Positions 1 to 8,343 are shown, counted from the stretch's first letter. The stretch: DNA of 54,266 nt from an uncultured Actinomyces sp. (GCA_900545825.1 URAS01000016.1:1-54266); one strand, 5' to 3'. The notes: a model not told the origin generated them from the letters alone. Translations and numbers: made by a program.

Positions 1-64
1 GCCACACCACACCCCCTAACCACCCTCACCACCCAATAACCAAACAACAATGGCTCACAGCCAC

Positions 65-93
65 TTGACACCCAGCGTAATCGCGGATATGGA
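65..93 (+). promoter_or_regulatory. lsr2 promoter
   Basis: A perfect -35 hexamer TTGACA (65-70) is followed after 17 bp by TATGGA (88-93). Transcription would start near 100 and leave a leader of about 60 nt before lsr2. Confidence 0.6.
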
Positions 94-163
94 TATATCC
101 TTGCGACGTATGCGCCAGAGCGCGCGACACCTCGTCTAATGACACACCACTTTGGGGGTATAC

Positions 164-481
164 ATGGCTAAGCAGACCACCACCGTGCTTATCGATGACA
201 TCAACGGCAAGCCGGCGCAGACCACCGTCAAGTTCGGCCTCGATGGCGTGAACTACGAAATTGACCTGACGAGCGAGAACGCCGAGAAGCTGCGTTCCGA
301 AGTTCGTAAGTGGGCCGACGCCGGCACCCGCGTTGGTGGCCGTCGCGTTATCGGTTCGCCGCGCGGCAAGTCCGAATCGGCGAAGATTCGCACCTGGGCG
401 CGCGAAAACAACTACGAGGTTCCGGCCCGTGGTCGTATTCCCGCGAAGGTTCGCGACGCCTACTACCAGGCGCAGGGCTAA
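164..481 (+). CDS. lsr2: Lsr2 nucleoid-associated protein
   Basis: Lsr2 is the actinobacterial functional analogue of H-NS: it binds AT-rich DNA in the minor groove, bridges it and silences horizontally acquired genes. The 105-aa product has the typical length (about 105-115 aa). The N-terminal half is the oligomerisation domain with a beta hairpin ending in a GLDG-type turn. The C-terminal domain (about 70-105) carries the signature PARGRIPAKVRDAY, with the minor-groove-reading RGR at residues 89-91. I chose the ATG at 164 (MAKQ..., the usual N-terminus), preceded by GGGGG at 154-158; an in-frame TTG at 152 is less likely. A strong terminator follows. In mycobacteria lsr2 sits beside clpC; here clpC lies 22 kb away in the same orientation. 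Confidence 0.95.
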   Translation: MAKQTTTVLIDDINGKPAQTTVKFGLDGVNYEIDLTSENAEKLRSEVRKWADAGTRVGGRRVIGSPRGKSESAKIRTWARENNYEVPARGRIPAKVRDAYYQAQG

Positions 482-497
482 TCGCTCCTTCTCGTCA

Positions 498-533
498 GTG
501 ACCCCCTTTGCCAACGGTGGCAAAGGGGGTCAC
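498..533 (+). terminator. lsr2 terminator
   Basis: A perfect 15-bp stem (498-512 with 519-533, GTGACCCCC... arm) closes a 6-nt loop, 17 nt after the lsr2 stop. A T-poor but plausible tail follows. It should insulate lsr2 from the tRNA. Confidence 0.8.
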
Positions 534-638
534 TCGATTGTTTCAGCCGCTTCGGGGAGGGCGCGCGAAGTAGGTCACAGCGGTCCAGCTTGCGCAGTGG
601 CGCCCTCGTCGGGCATGATGTAACCCGTGCTTGCGCAC

Positions 639-714
639 GCCGCCTTAGCTCAGTCGGCAGAGCGATTCACTCGTAATGAATAGGTCGTGGGTTCGATTCC
701 CACAGGCGGCTCCA
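639..714 (+). tRNA. tRNA-Thr (anticodon CGU)
   Basis: A 76-nt cloverleaf. Acceptor GCCGCCT (639-645) pairs with AGGCGGC (704-710), the discriminator is T711, and the CCA end is encoded (712-714). The anticodon stem ATTCA/TGAAT closes the loop CTCGTAA, giving anticodon CGT (reads ACG, Thr). The T-arm has the standard GTTCGATTC. It stands alone between two terminators. Confidence 0.97.
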
Positions 715-717
715 GTC

Positions 718-743
718 AACGCCCCGGCCCCGGCCGGGGCGTT
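718..743 (+). terminator. tRNA-Thr terminator
   Basis: A 10-bp stem AACGCCCCGG/CCGGGGCGTT with a 6-nt loop starts 4 nt after the tRNA CCA end. It is GC-rich and has no long T-run. Confidence 0.6.
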
Positions 744-771
744 CGTCGTATCTGCAACCTCGGCGGGGTCC

Positions 772-853
772 GTGAACGTGATCAAAAAAGGTCACGTTCA
801 CCGGTTTTGGGGCCGTGAGCGTGATGAAAGCGGACGAAAGGATCACGGTCACG
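772..853. repeat. Family I palindromic repeat, copy 1
   Basis: The left module is a perfect 10-bp inverted repeat GTGAACGTGA/TCACGTTCAC around a 10-nt A-rich loop (772-801). The right module pairs CGTGAGCGTGAT (814-825) with ATCACGGTCACG (842-853) with one mismatch, around an AAAGCGGA-containing loop. The same two-module layout recurs at 1748, 3514 and 4917, with single modules elsewhere. This copy lies between the tRNA and the 3' end of the next reverse gene and supplies that gene's stop codon. Confidence 0.85.
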
Positions 854-1574
854 AGCAGAGGGCGCTGACCTGCCGTCGCGACATTCCCAGCGCGAGGGCG
901 ATGTCGGCCGCGTCGCATTCGCGCGCGCACAGCGTGACGAACGCCTGGTAGCGCTCGCGTTGCGGGGTCTGCTTGGTGCCGAAGCCGAAGCGCGAGGTCT
1001 TGAGCGGCCCGAATGCGTCGCGCGCGGCCTGGGCGGTCGTGAACAGCAGGGCGCGGATGGCCACGAGCACGCACAGGCTGCCCATGTGCTCGCGAATCGC
1101 CGGGTCAGAGGCGACCAGCCGGTTGAGCGCGAACGCGAGGTGTTTGGCGGGTTCGACCGCGTCGAGCGGGCCCGAGCCCTTGCGGGCGAGGAACGCGCAG
1201 AGCGCCTGGGCGACCTCGGTGTTGCCGGAGTCGGGCGCCGCGGCGAGAGCCCTGCGGGCGCTCTCGGCCCACGAGGCGCGCTCGGCGGGGTCCCCTGTCA
1301 GCGCCAACGCGTCGCGGGGGATCCGCCGGAACGCGCCGGCCCACGGCTGATCGCCGTTGGCCAAGCCGCTGCCGCACCACTGCCAGGCCATGCCGGCGGC
1401 GAGGTCGCACGCCTCGCCCAGGCTGACCTCGCCGGGAGTCCCAAACGTCGCCATTCCGTCGATCGCCGCATGTTCGGCGAGGGCGTCGAGCGCGAACGCG
1501 GCCAGTTTCGTCAACTCGTCGCAATAAAAGCCGCCGCCCGCCGCATATTCGTCGAGTGACATTTCCAGATCCAT
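849..1574 (-). CDS. Hypothetical protein with C-terminal HTH-like segment
   Basis: A 241-aa soluble, alpha-helical, acidic protein that I do not recognise. There is no signal peptide or membrane segment. Much of it looks like a small helical-bundle fold with many Ala, Trp and Cys. The last 25 residues (CDAADIALALGMSRRQVSAL) resemble the recognition part of a helix-turn-helix: a short helix, a Gly turn, then SRRQV. A DNA-binding or sigma-like role is possible but unproven. The ATG at 1574 is preceded by AAGGGGG at good spacing. The stop codon (849-851) lies inside the Family I repeat, so the repeat may have trimmed or extended the original C-terminus. Codon use is high-GC like its neighbours, so it looks like a real gene rather than a shadow. 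Confidence 0.7.
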   Translation of the reverse strand: MDLEMSLDEYAAGGGFYCDELTKLAAFALDALAEHAAIDGMATFGTPGEVSLGEACDLAAGMAWQWCGSGLANGDQPWAGAFRRIPRDALALTGDPAERASWAESARRALAAAPDSGNTEVAQALCAFLARKGSGPLDAVEPAKHLAFALNRLVASDPAIREHMGSLCVLVAIRALLFTTAQAARDAFGPLKTSRFGFGTKQTPQRERYQAFVTLCARECDAADIALALGMSRRQVSALCS

Positions 1575-1747
1575 GACAGCCCCCTTACTGTGTATTGCCT
1601 AACAAAACGCTAACACGCCGCGGTTCGCGCGGTCATGGGCCAATGGCCCGAATGTTTGTGGTCGCCGGCGGGTGTGCGTTATCGCAGGCGGGGAGGTGGT
1701 TCGGGGGAGGGATTTGGGCGTGGCGACCTCGGCGGCCTCTGGGGTCC

Positions 1748-1828
1748 GTGAACGTGATCAAAAAAGGTCGCGTTCACCGGTTTGGGGTCGTGAGCGTGAT
1801 GAAAGCGGACAAAGGGATCACTTTGACG
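1748..1828. repeat. Family I palindromic repeat, copy 2
   Basis: The left module GTGAACGTGA/TCGCGTTCAC (1748-1777) has one mismatch. The right module begins CGTGAGCGTGAT (1789-1800), but its partner ATCACTTTGACG (1817-1828) has decayed. It is preceded by GGGGTCC, as in copy 1. It lies upstream of the MFS gene. Confidence 0.8.
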
Positions 1829-2018
1829 GCAGGCGGGCTGGCTTACCCCGCCCGGCGCGGGTTTGTTAGGCTAAAACGGCCGGCGAGGTGACCCGCCGAG
1901 GGCTTGAGGGCGCGATCGTGCCCAGTCGAGGCGCCGAACCGCAGGCAGGTTGCGGCGTCGCGGAGCCGCCCGTCGGCGTCGTATTCCCGCTGCGGCGGGC
2001 TTCATGGAGGTTCTCCAC
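1829..2018 (+). promoter_or_regulatory. Promoter and leader of the MFS gene
   Basis: TAGGCT at 1867-1872 is a likely -10, with a poor -35 (TTACCC) 18 bp upstream. A start near 1880 would give a leader of about 140 nt before the GTG at 2019. The leader is GC-rich and contains short inverted repeats. I found no known riboswitch in it. Confidence 0.4.
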
Positions 2019-3482
2019 GTGTCGCTTGTGCCCCCAAGAAGGCACCCTTATGCCATTATTTCGGCGGTCGCCCTGACCTCGTTCCTCGCGACCTTTAACG
2101 AAACATTCCTCAACGTCGCCCTCACTCCGATCATGGCGGATTTCCATATCGGCCCCGGCCTCGTCCAGTGGGTGACGACGGTCTATATGCTGGCGGCCGC
2201 GATTATGGTGCCGGTGACCGGGTTCCTTTCTCGCTCGGTGCCGACGCATCGGCTGCTGGCGATCTCGCTGGGCCTGCTGCTGGCGGGCACGCTCATCGGC
2301 GCGTGGTCGCCGGTCTTCGGCGTCCTCCTGGCCGCGCGTGTCGTCCAGGCCGCGGGCACGGGCATGCTCGTGCCGCTGGGGATGACGATCACGCTGGCCG
2401 TGTCGCCGCGCAACCGCATCGGATTGTCGATGGGCCTGGTCGCGGCGATGACGACCCTCGGCCCGGCGTGCGGGCCGATCGTCGCGGGCCTGCTCATGGT
2501 CGCGTGGCCGTGGCGGACGCTGTTTTGGGTGTTCGCGACGATGGTGCTGGTCGTCGCGATCGTCGTCCTCGTCGTCATTGGCAACATCGCCGAGCTCACC
2601 CATCCCGCGTTCGACCTCCTCTCGGTCGTCGAGATCGCATTGGCCCTGCTCGGCATCCTTTTCGGGATCTCGCAGATCGCCCAGGGCACGCCGGTTACCG
2701 CGGCGGTCGCCCTCGTCGTCGGGCTCGCCTGCGGCACCCTGTTCGTTCGCCGGCAGCTGCGGATTTCCGACCCGCTGATCTCGCTGACACCCCTGGGGAC
2801 CCCGGCGTTCCGGCTGGGGATGGGCGTGTTTTTCCTGTCCCTCATGACGGTGTTTTCGATGAACATCATCCTCCCGCTGTTCATGCAAGGGGCCCTGGGG
2901 ATGACGGCGTTCGGGGCCGCCTGCACGCTGCTCGTGCCCTGCGGCCTGCAGTTTTTCCTTGCGCCCGCGGCCGGCAAGGCCTTCGACCGCTGGGGCCTGC
3001 GGATCATGACGCCGGTGGGCCTGGCCGCGCAGGCGATCTGCTCGTTCGCCCTCGCCATGCTGGGGACGCAGGCGACGCCGCTGCGGATCGCCCTGCTCTA
3101 CACGCCGCTGATCATCGGGTGTTCGCTGTCGATCGGGCCGTGCCAGTCGTTCGCGCTCGCGTCGCTGCCCCGGCGGCTGCACGCCGACGGCGTCACCCTG
3201 GTGACGACGGGTTTCCAGATCGCCGGGTGCGTGGGGTCGTCGGTGTTCGTCGGCGTCCTCGCGGCGGCCAGGTCGAGTCACCTCGCGGCCGGAGCGAGCG
3301 CGCCCGCCGCCCAGGCCGCGGGTTTCCACGTGGCCGCGCTGGTGGCCGCGGGCGTCGGAGTCGTCGGGTTCACGTTGGCGCTCGTCCTGGCCAGGCAGGA
3401 GATCCGCGGTGGCCGTGCGGTTGAGGAGCCGACGATTGCCGGCGAGGTCGCCGACGTCCTCGAGGAGGACGACCGAGCCTGA
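2019..3482 (+). CDS. MFS drug-efflux-type transporter (DHA2/EmrB-QacA family)
   Basis: A 487-aa, 14-helix major facilitator of the kind that exports drugs or toxic metabolites by proton antiport. TM1 ends in LNVALTPIMADF, the family's equivalent of the ALPTI motif. WVTTVYMLAAAIMVPVTGFL follows in TM2. Antiporter motif C appears as TLGPACGPIVAGLL in TM5. The C-terminus is a short acidic tail. I chose the GTG at 2019 because GGAGG (2006-2010) sits 8 nt upstream; earlier in-frame TTG and ATG codons would add an Arg-rich stretch unlike family members. It is monocistronic between two Family I repeats. No regulator gene of the usual TetR or MarR type is adjacent. The substrate cannot be assigned. 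Confidence 0.88.
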   Translation: MSLVPPRRHPYAIISAVALTSFLATFNETFLNVALTPIMADFHIGPGLVQWVTTVYMLAAAIMVPVTGFLSRSVPTHRLLAISLGLLLAGTLIGAWSPVFGVLLAARVVQAAGTGMLVPLGMTITLAVSPRNRIGLSMGLVAAMTTLGPACGPIVAGLLMVAWPWRTLFWVFATMVLVVAIVVLVVIGNIAELTHPAFDLLSVVEIALALLGILFGISQIAQGTPVTAAVALVVGLACGTLFVRRQLRISDPLISLTPLGTPAFRLGMGVFFLSLMTVFSMNIILPLFMQGALGMTAFGAACTLLVPCGLQFFLAPAAGKAFDRWGLRIMTPVGLAAQAICSFALAMLGTQATPLRIALLYTPLIIGCSLSIGPCQSFALASLPRRLHADGVTLVTTGFQIAGCVGSSVFVGVLAAARSSHLAAGASAPAAQAAGFHVAALVAAGVGVVGFTLALVLARQEIRGGRAVEEPTIAGEVADVLEEDDRA

Positions 3483-3513
3483 CGCGCCCGGCGGCCCGCA
3501 GCGTCCGCCGGCG

Positions 3514-3594
3514 ATGAACGTGATCAAAAAGGGTCACGTTCACCGGTTTGGGCCTGTGAGCGTGATCAAAGCGGACAGAAGGATCACGTTCACG
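3514..3594. repeat. Family I palindromic repeat, copy 3
   Basis: The left module TGAACGTGA/TCACGTTCA pairs within 3514-3543. The right module GTGAGCGTGATC (3556-3567) pairs with GATCACGTTCAC (3582-3593), with a single G-T wobble. It starts about 30 nt after the MFS stop and may act as its 3' boundary. Confidence 0.85.
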
Positions 3595-3625
3595 GACTGG
3601 GGGTGCGGGGGCCGCCGCGGCTTTG

Positions 3626-3631
3626 TATCGT
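3626..3631 (+). promoter_or_regulatory. Leaderless -10 of the FAH gene
   Basis: TATCGT is followed by exactly 7 nt and then the ATG at 3639. No Shine-Dalgarno sequence is visible. The geometry fits a leaderless mRNA. Confidence 0.55.
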
Positions 3632-3638
3632 TGGTCAC

Positions 3639-4442
<804 letters not shown>

Positions 4443-4548
4443 GCCGGGCCCCGACCGCGGGCGCCGAGCCCGGAGGGGGCTGGGCCCTGTGGGGGCCGGT
4501 GGGGGAGAGAGGACTGCCCTCATGTTGCCCTCATCACTCGTCTGACCA

Positions 4549-4578
4549 TTGCTTTTCGGGCGGCGCCACGCCTAGACT
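4549..4578 (+). promoter_or_regulatory. Promoter of small membrane protein gene
   Basis: TTGCTT (4549-4554), an 18-bp spacer and TAGACT (4573-4578) form a housekeeping-type promoter about 90 nt upstream of the ATG at 4667. Confidence 0.5.
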
Positions 4579-4666
4579 GTAAACGTTTCCAGGAAGTGAC
4601 CAAGGTCGGCAGGGCCGGCCAACCGGTTCGGCAGTCGGCCGAACCCCACAGAGAGAAGAGACCATC

Positions 4667-4894
4667 ATGACTCAGTCCGAAATCTACGCCCAGGCTTACG
4701 CCAGCTCCATCGCGTCCACCCCCGTCAAGGCCGTCCTCGCCGTTGCGTTTGTGCTGGTCGGGGCTATCCTTGTCGTCGCCGGCATCGTCGCGAACGGGGC
4801 CGGGATCGTCGTGGCCGGCGGCCTCTTGGCGTTCGGTGGCGCCCTCTTCGTCGCGCAGGCGGCGATCGCGCACGCGCTCGACGCGGATCAGTAA
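4667..4894 (+). CDS. Small two-helix membrane protein
   Basis: A 75-aa protein that I do not recognise. After a polar 20-residue N-terminus, two hydrophobic helices (about 21-45 and 47-68) are linked by a short Gly/Ala turn, and the protein ends in an acidic HALDADQ tail. The ATG at 4667 is preceded by AGAGAAGAG. It has its own promoter and a Family I hairpin as a likely terminator, so it is probably expressed alone. Such small hairpin-like proteins are often abundant membrane-associated or stress-induced peptides, but no function can be given. Confidence 0.7.
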   Translation: MTQSEIYAQAYASSIASTPVKAVLAVAFVLVGAILVVAGIVANGAGIVVAGGLLAFGGALFVAQAAIAHALDADQ

Positions 4895-4916
4895 CCCCGG
4901 TTCCCACCCCCACCTC

Positions 4917-4997
4917 GTGAACGTGACCTCAAAAGGTCACGTTCTTTGTTTATGCCCGATGGGCGTGGCGAAAACCGAGGGAAGCGTCACGGTCACC
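4917..4997. repeat. Family I palindromic repeat, copy 4 (terminator-like)
   Basis: The left module GAACGTGACC/GGTCACGTTC (4919-4928 with 4935-4944) has a 6-nt loop and is followed by TTTGTTT. It therefore looks like an intrinsic terminator for the small membrane gene 25 nt upstream. The right module (GGGCGTGGCG ... GCGTCACGGTCACC) is badly decayed. Confidence 0.7.
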
Positions 4998-5219
4998 GGG
5001 GGCAAAGATCGGCAAGAAAACGGCGGAAAATGGCGGAATCGACGGGTCGGGTGGAGGCCGGCTTCCAGCTTCCCATGGTTTTCCCAGGTTCGCTTCGGGG
5101 TCTTTCAAGATCGGCCTCCTATGGTGAAGACATCAGCTGAGGAACACACCTTGGCACTGAACTTTCGACATGGGGGAATCGCTTATAAGCGACACTGAGC
5201 TTCTTTGAGATGGGGAACA
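4998..5219. other. Intergenic stretch before an orphan terminator
   Basis: No convincing coding frame. It contains TATAAG near 5183, which could be the -10 of a short transcript ending at the terminator at 5220-5265. Confidence 0.3.
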
Positions 5220-5265
5220 GGGTCCGGCCCGGGGGTAAAACCCCGGGCCGGACCCTTATCTTCTT
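5220..5265 (+). terminator. Strong intrinsic terminator or attenuator upstream of mutT1
   Basis: A perfect 15-bp GC-rich stem (5220-5234 with 5241-5255), loop GTAAAA, then the T-rich tail TTATCTTCTT. The nearest upstream gene ends 325 nt away and already has its own hairpin. This terminator therefore either ends a short RNA or attenuates read-through into mutT1, 150 nt downstream. Confidence 0.75.
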
Positions 5266-5417
5266 CACGCCCCGAAGTCCCACGCGCCGCCCTCGCCGAC
5301 GATTCTGGGTGGATGGGAGCGTCCGTCGCCGCCCCGCGTGGCGCGCGGGCGCCGACAAATCGGTACCATGGGAGGGATACAGTTTTGCCCGCCAGTTCGT
5401 GCGAAGGAGGACGCCCT

Positions 5418-6449
5418 ATGCCTGGCCCCCGTCCAGCTCCTCCCGCATCCCGCGTTATTCGGGCGGGCGGCGCAGTCGTGTGGCGGCTGGCCGAGGGCGC
5501 GAAACAGCAGGAACCGCCCTCGTCGATCGACGACATCGAGGTCCTGCTGGTCCACCGTCCCAAGTACGACGACTGGTCGTGGCCGAAGGGCAAGCAAGAG
5601 CCGGGTGAACACATCCTTGCCTGCGCGACGCGCGAGGTCGAGGAGGAAACCGGCGTCGCCGTGCGGCTGGGCGCGTCGCTGACGACCCAGCGTTACAAGC
5701 TCGGCCGGAACACGACGAAGGAAGTCCACTACTGGGTGGCGACACCCGACCTGAGCGAGCCGGCTCTCATCGGTCGGCCGCCGGCGCTGCGGGCGCCGGA
5801 ACGCGAGATCGACCGGGTGCGTTGGGTGAACCCCCACAAGGCGATGCGGCTGCTCACCAGGCGCGGCGACCGGCGGCTGTTAGCCGAGGTCCTCGGCCGT
5901 TTGGATGCGGGCGAACTCGACACGCACGCCCTCGTCATCCTCCGCCACGCCAAGGCGCTCAAGCGGTCGGCGTGGGGCGATAATCCCGAGGCGCAGCGCC
6001 CGCTCGTGCGCCGCGGCGTCTACCAGGTGGGCCGGCTGACGCCCGTGCTCTCGGCATACGGCGTTTCGACGCTGCTGACGTCGCCGTGGCGGCGCTGCCT
6101 GGCGACGGTCGGCCCCTACGCGACGCTGACGGGCGCGACCCTCGACATGCGGCCCGCCCTCACGGAATCGCAGGCGGCGATCGACCCCAAGGGTGTGCGG
6201 ACGCTGTGCAGCCAGCTCATCGAGTCGGGCCCGCGCGACGTCGCGGTTTGCGTCCACCGGCCGACGATTCCCGCGTTTGTCGGGCAGTTGGCGCTGGTCA
6301 CGCCCAACAACCTGTCGCGGTTGCTGCCGCAAAGCGACCCCTACCTGCGCACGGCCGAGGCGCTCGTCGTCCACCTCGCCACCCGGCGTGGTGCCGCGGG
6401 CCAGGAGCCCGCGATGCAGGTCGTCGACCTCGAGGTCGTCCGGCCGTAA
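5418..6449 (+). CDS. mutT1: MutT1-type Nudix hydrolase / histidine phosphatase fusion
   Basis: A 343-aa two-domain enzyme like mycobacterial MutT1, which cleans 8-oxo-(d)GTP from the nucleotide pool and can hydrolyse diadenosine polyphosphates. The Nudix box is perfect: G58-x5-E64-x7-R72-E-V-x-E-E-x-G79-V80. A histidine-phosphatase (SixA-like) domain follows, with RHAK at 176-179 (the catalytic RH pair) and a second His at 280 in CVHRP. The ATG at 5418 follows AAGGAGG with 7-nt spacing. Length agrees with the mycobacterial protein (about 317 aa). It often lies beside ppk in actinobacteria; here it is alone and converges on dhaM. The Nudix domain suits removal of oxidised GTP derivatives; the second domain's own substrate is less certain. 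Confidence 0.9.
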   Translation: MPGPRPAPPASRVIRAGGAVVWRLAEGAKQQEPPSSIDDIEVLLVHRPKYDDWSWPKGKQEPGEHILACATREVEEETGVAVRLGASLTTQRYKLGRNTTKEVHYWVATPDLSEPALIGRPPALRAPEREIDRVRWVNPHKAMRLLTRRGDRRLLAEVLGRLDAGELDTHALVILRHAKALKRSAWGDNPEAQRPLVRRGVYQVGRLTPVLSAYGVSTLLTSPWRRCLATVGPYATLTGATLDMRPALTESQAAIDPKGVRTLCSQLIESGPRDVAVCVHRPTIPAFVGQLALVTPNNLSRLLPQSDPYLRTAEALVVHLATRRGAAGQEPAMQVVDLEVVRP

Positions 6450-6518
6450 CAGCGTGCGACCTGCGCGGATACCCGTCCCCCGGAGGCAGGTCGACACAGA
6501 CCCGTTCCCGAAGACACG

Positions 6519-6554
6519 TCGCCCTCGCGACCGCCGAAGCGGCCACGAGGGCGA
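6519..6554. terminator. Hairpin between convergent mutT1 and dhaM
   Basis: TCGCCCTCG (6519-6527) pairs with CGAGGGCGA (6546-6554), with an inner CCGC/GCGG stem. No T-run is present. It lies between convergent stop codons, so a bidirectional terminator is likely. Confidence 0.5.
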
Positions 6555-6559
6555 AGGTG

Positions 6560-7696
6560 TTAGTCCTCGAGCCCGCGCAGGGGCACGCCGAGGATCTGGG
6601 CGATCGTCTGGCCGTGGCCTGCGGGGGCGAACGAGTGGATTTCCACGCCGGTCACCGCGCCGGGGCGCAGGAGGGCGGCGGTGAGGGCGTCCAGCTCGGG
6701 CAGGACGAAGACGCACGGCGAGCTGACTTCGCGGCCGTTCGCGACGCCGGCCAGCGGGTCGCCAGCCAACGCGCCGAGGATCAGCCGAGTGATCAGCCGG
6801 ACATCGACGGCCTGCTCGCGCAGGATGTCGGTGCGGGCGTTCGACATTTTGCCAGCCAGCCCCTCGAGGTGCTTCTCGATGACGGTGTAGGCGTTCGGCC
6901 GATGCATCGCGCTCAGCCGGTCCGTCACCGTCGTCGCGAGGCGCCGGTCGTTGATCAGCCGCACCAGCGTCCGCAGGACCTCGGCGACCGTCGCGGCGCC
7001 CTCGGGCATGGTGCCGTCGTAGCTTTGCGCGACCTGCTCGAGCGTCGCACAGGCGCGGGCGCGGGCGACCTCGAAGCGCTCGACCTCTTCTTCCAGCGTG
7101 GGCGCCGGAGTGTAGCCTTCGGGGTTGATCGCCAGGGTGAACTCGAGGCGCGGCAACGTGGGCGAGAACGGGTCGACCGGCGCGGGCGCGGGCGCTTCGG
7201 GCGTGGCGGGTTCCGGCTTGGTGGCGGGTGCCGCGGCCTCGGCCACGGGTTCCGCCGTCGGCTGCGCCTCGGGCGTGGCGAGGGCGTCCTCGACCAGCGC
7301 CTCCTTCGGCATGAGGCCGCGCCGGGCCTCGCGTTCGACCTTCTGCCAGCTGCGGCCGGCGGACGCCTTCGCGGCCGACCCGACGACGCCCTCGACGAAC
7401 GGCGCCCGGGAAATGTGGACGCGTTCAACGAGGTCGGGGTCGGCGAACTCGAGCGCCGTCTGCGTGCTCATGATCGCGGACCCCAGGTCGACGAACACGA
7501 GGACGTCGTCGGCGCGTTCCCCGACGTCCTCGAGGGCGGCGAGGACCGCCATCGCATCGGTGCCCAGGCCCCCGTCGTCGGTGCCCGCGGCGATCGCCAG
7601 CGGCAGATCGCCGGCGTTCGCCATCTGGAGGGCGAGGTCGCGGGTTGCCTCGGCCAGGGGAAGCGAATGGCTAACGAGAACGAAACCGCAGGTCAC
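6560..7696 (-). CDS. dhaM: DhaM: EIIA domain joined to an EI-like domain, no HPr
   Basis: This subunit hands phosphate from PEP (through the PTS) to ADP bound on DhaL. The EIIA-Man domain fills about residues 1-130, with the phospho-His in FVLVSHS (H10). A Pro/Ala/Glu linker follows (about 143-185). Residues 190-378 resemble the N-terminal part of PTS Enzyme I: EEEVERFEVARARA and ILREQAVDVRLITR match EI helices. The swivelling-domain motif is altered, with GGRTSH replaced by FAPAGH, but the His (H361) is kept. E. coli DhaM is EIIA-HPr-EI; here I find no HPr sequence. The GTG at 7696 overlaps the dhaL stop (GTGA), so translation is coupled. The family call is firm; whether the EI-like part is active is unclear. 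Confidence 0.88.
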   Translation of the reverse strand: MTCGFVLVSHSLPLAEATRDLALQMANAGDLPLAIAAGTDDGGLGTDAMAVLAALEDVGERADDVLVFVDLGSAIMSTQTALEFADPDLVERVHISRAPFVEGVVGSAAKASAGRSWQKVEREARRGLMPKEALVEDALATPEAQPTAEPVAEAAAPATKPEPATPEAPAPAPVDPFSPTLPRLEFTLAINPEGYTPAPTLEEEVERFEVARARACATLEQVAQSYDGTMPEGAATVAEVLRTLVRLINDRRLATTVTDRLSAMHRPNAYTVIEKHLEGLAGKMSNARTDILREQAVDVRLITRLILGALAGDPLAGVANGREVSSPCVFVLPELDALTAALLRPGAVTGVEIHSFAPAGHGQTIAQILGVPLRGLED

Positions 7697-8313
7697 TGGG
7701 CGAACGCTTCCTTCGCGGCGCGGAGGATCAGCGTCGCCGACGCGGCGCCGGGATCCATGGTGCCGATCGCGCGCTCGCCGACATAGACGGCGCGGCCCTT
7801 GCGGGCCACCAGCGGCACCGTCGACTGCGCGCCCTCCTCGGCAGCGGCGACGAGGGCGTCCCACATATCCGCTCCGACGTGCGCTTTCGCGGCCTCGACG
7901 GCCGGCGTGAGGGCGTCGACCATCGTCTTGTCGCCGGGGGAGGCTTTCCCGCGCTGGACGACGCCGCCGAGGCCGGCCTCGAGGCCCGCGGCGAACGCCG
8001 CCGCGGCGTCGTCGGCCGGCTCGACCTTGCCGATCGCGCCGGAGAAGCGGAGGAAGAACGTGCCGTACAGCGGGCCCGACGCGCCGCCGACCTTCGACAC
8101 GAGCGTCATCCCGACCTTCTTCAGATACGCCGCGGCGTCGGCGAAATCGGCCGGGTCGAGGGCCGCGACCTCGCGGAACCCGCGGCGCATGTTGATCCCG
8201 TGGTCGGCGTCGCCGATCGCCGAGTCCAGCTCGGTCAGGTAGTCGGCCTTCTCGTCAATCGCGCTGGCCGCGGCGCGCATCCACGCGGCGGTGTGGTCCA
8301 GAGGCAGAGTCAT
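7693..8313 (-). CDS. dhaL: Dihydroxyacetone kinase ADP-binding subunit DhaL
   Basis: A 206-aa subunit that keeps ADP permanently bound as a coenzyme and cycles it to ATP to phosphorylate dihydroxyacetone on DhaK. The Mg-binding Asp residues are D30, D35 and D37 in LDSAIGDADHG. The nucleotide loop GGASGPLYGTFF and the GDKTMVDAL motif follow, and the length is standard (about 210 aa). It sits second in dhaK-dhaL-dhaM, 30 nt after dhaK, and overlaps dhaM by 4 nt. AAGGA lies just upstream of the ATG. With its PTS partner this is the PEP-dependent kinase type rather than the single-chain ATP-dependent type. Confidence 0.95.
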   Translation of the reverse strand: MTLPLDHTAAWMRAAASAIDEKADYLTELDSAIGDADHGINMRRGFREVAALDPADFADAAAYLKKVGMTLVSKVGGASGPLYGTFFLRFSGAIGKVEPADDAAAAFAAGLEAGLGGVVQRGKASPGDKTMVDALTPAVEAAKAHVGADMWDALVAAAEEGAQSTVPLVARKGRAVYVGERAIGTMDPGAASATLILRAAKEAFAQ

Positions 8314-8343
8314 TGTGGTCCTTTCCGGTAGCGGACGGGCGGA

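Noticed and set aside
26..523. Reverse frame of 165 codons over lsr2
   Set aside because: It is antisense to lsr2, includes the promoter and terminator, and has no recognisable motif.
639..1574. tRNA-Thr as an integration site for a mobile island
   Set aside because: No integrase, no duplicated tRNA 3' end and no shift in gene content nearby.
1866..1876. TTAGGCTAAAA at 1866 and 9425 as DtxR boxes
   Set aside because: Only the central 9 bases fit the DtxR consensus (11/19 overall); the -10 hexamer TAGGCT explains the similarity.
1873..2018. Riboswitch in the MFS leader
   Set aside because: GC-rich short stems only; no conserved core of any riboswitch I know.
1866..3527. Reverse frame of 553 codons, Arg/Asp/Gln-rich
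   Set aside because: It is the antisense shadow of the MFS gene; composition reflects high-GC codons read in the wrong frame, with no hydrophobic core.
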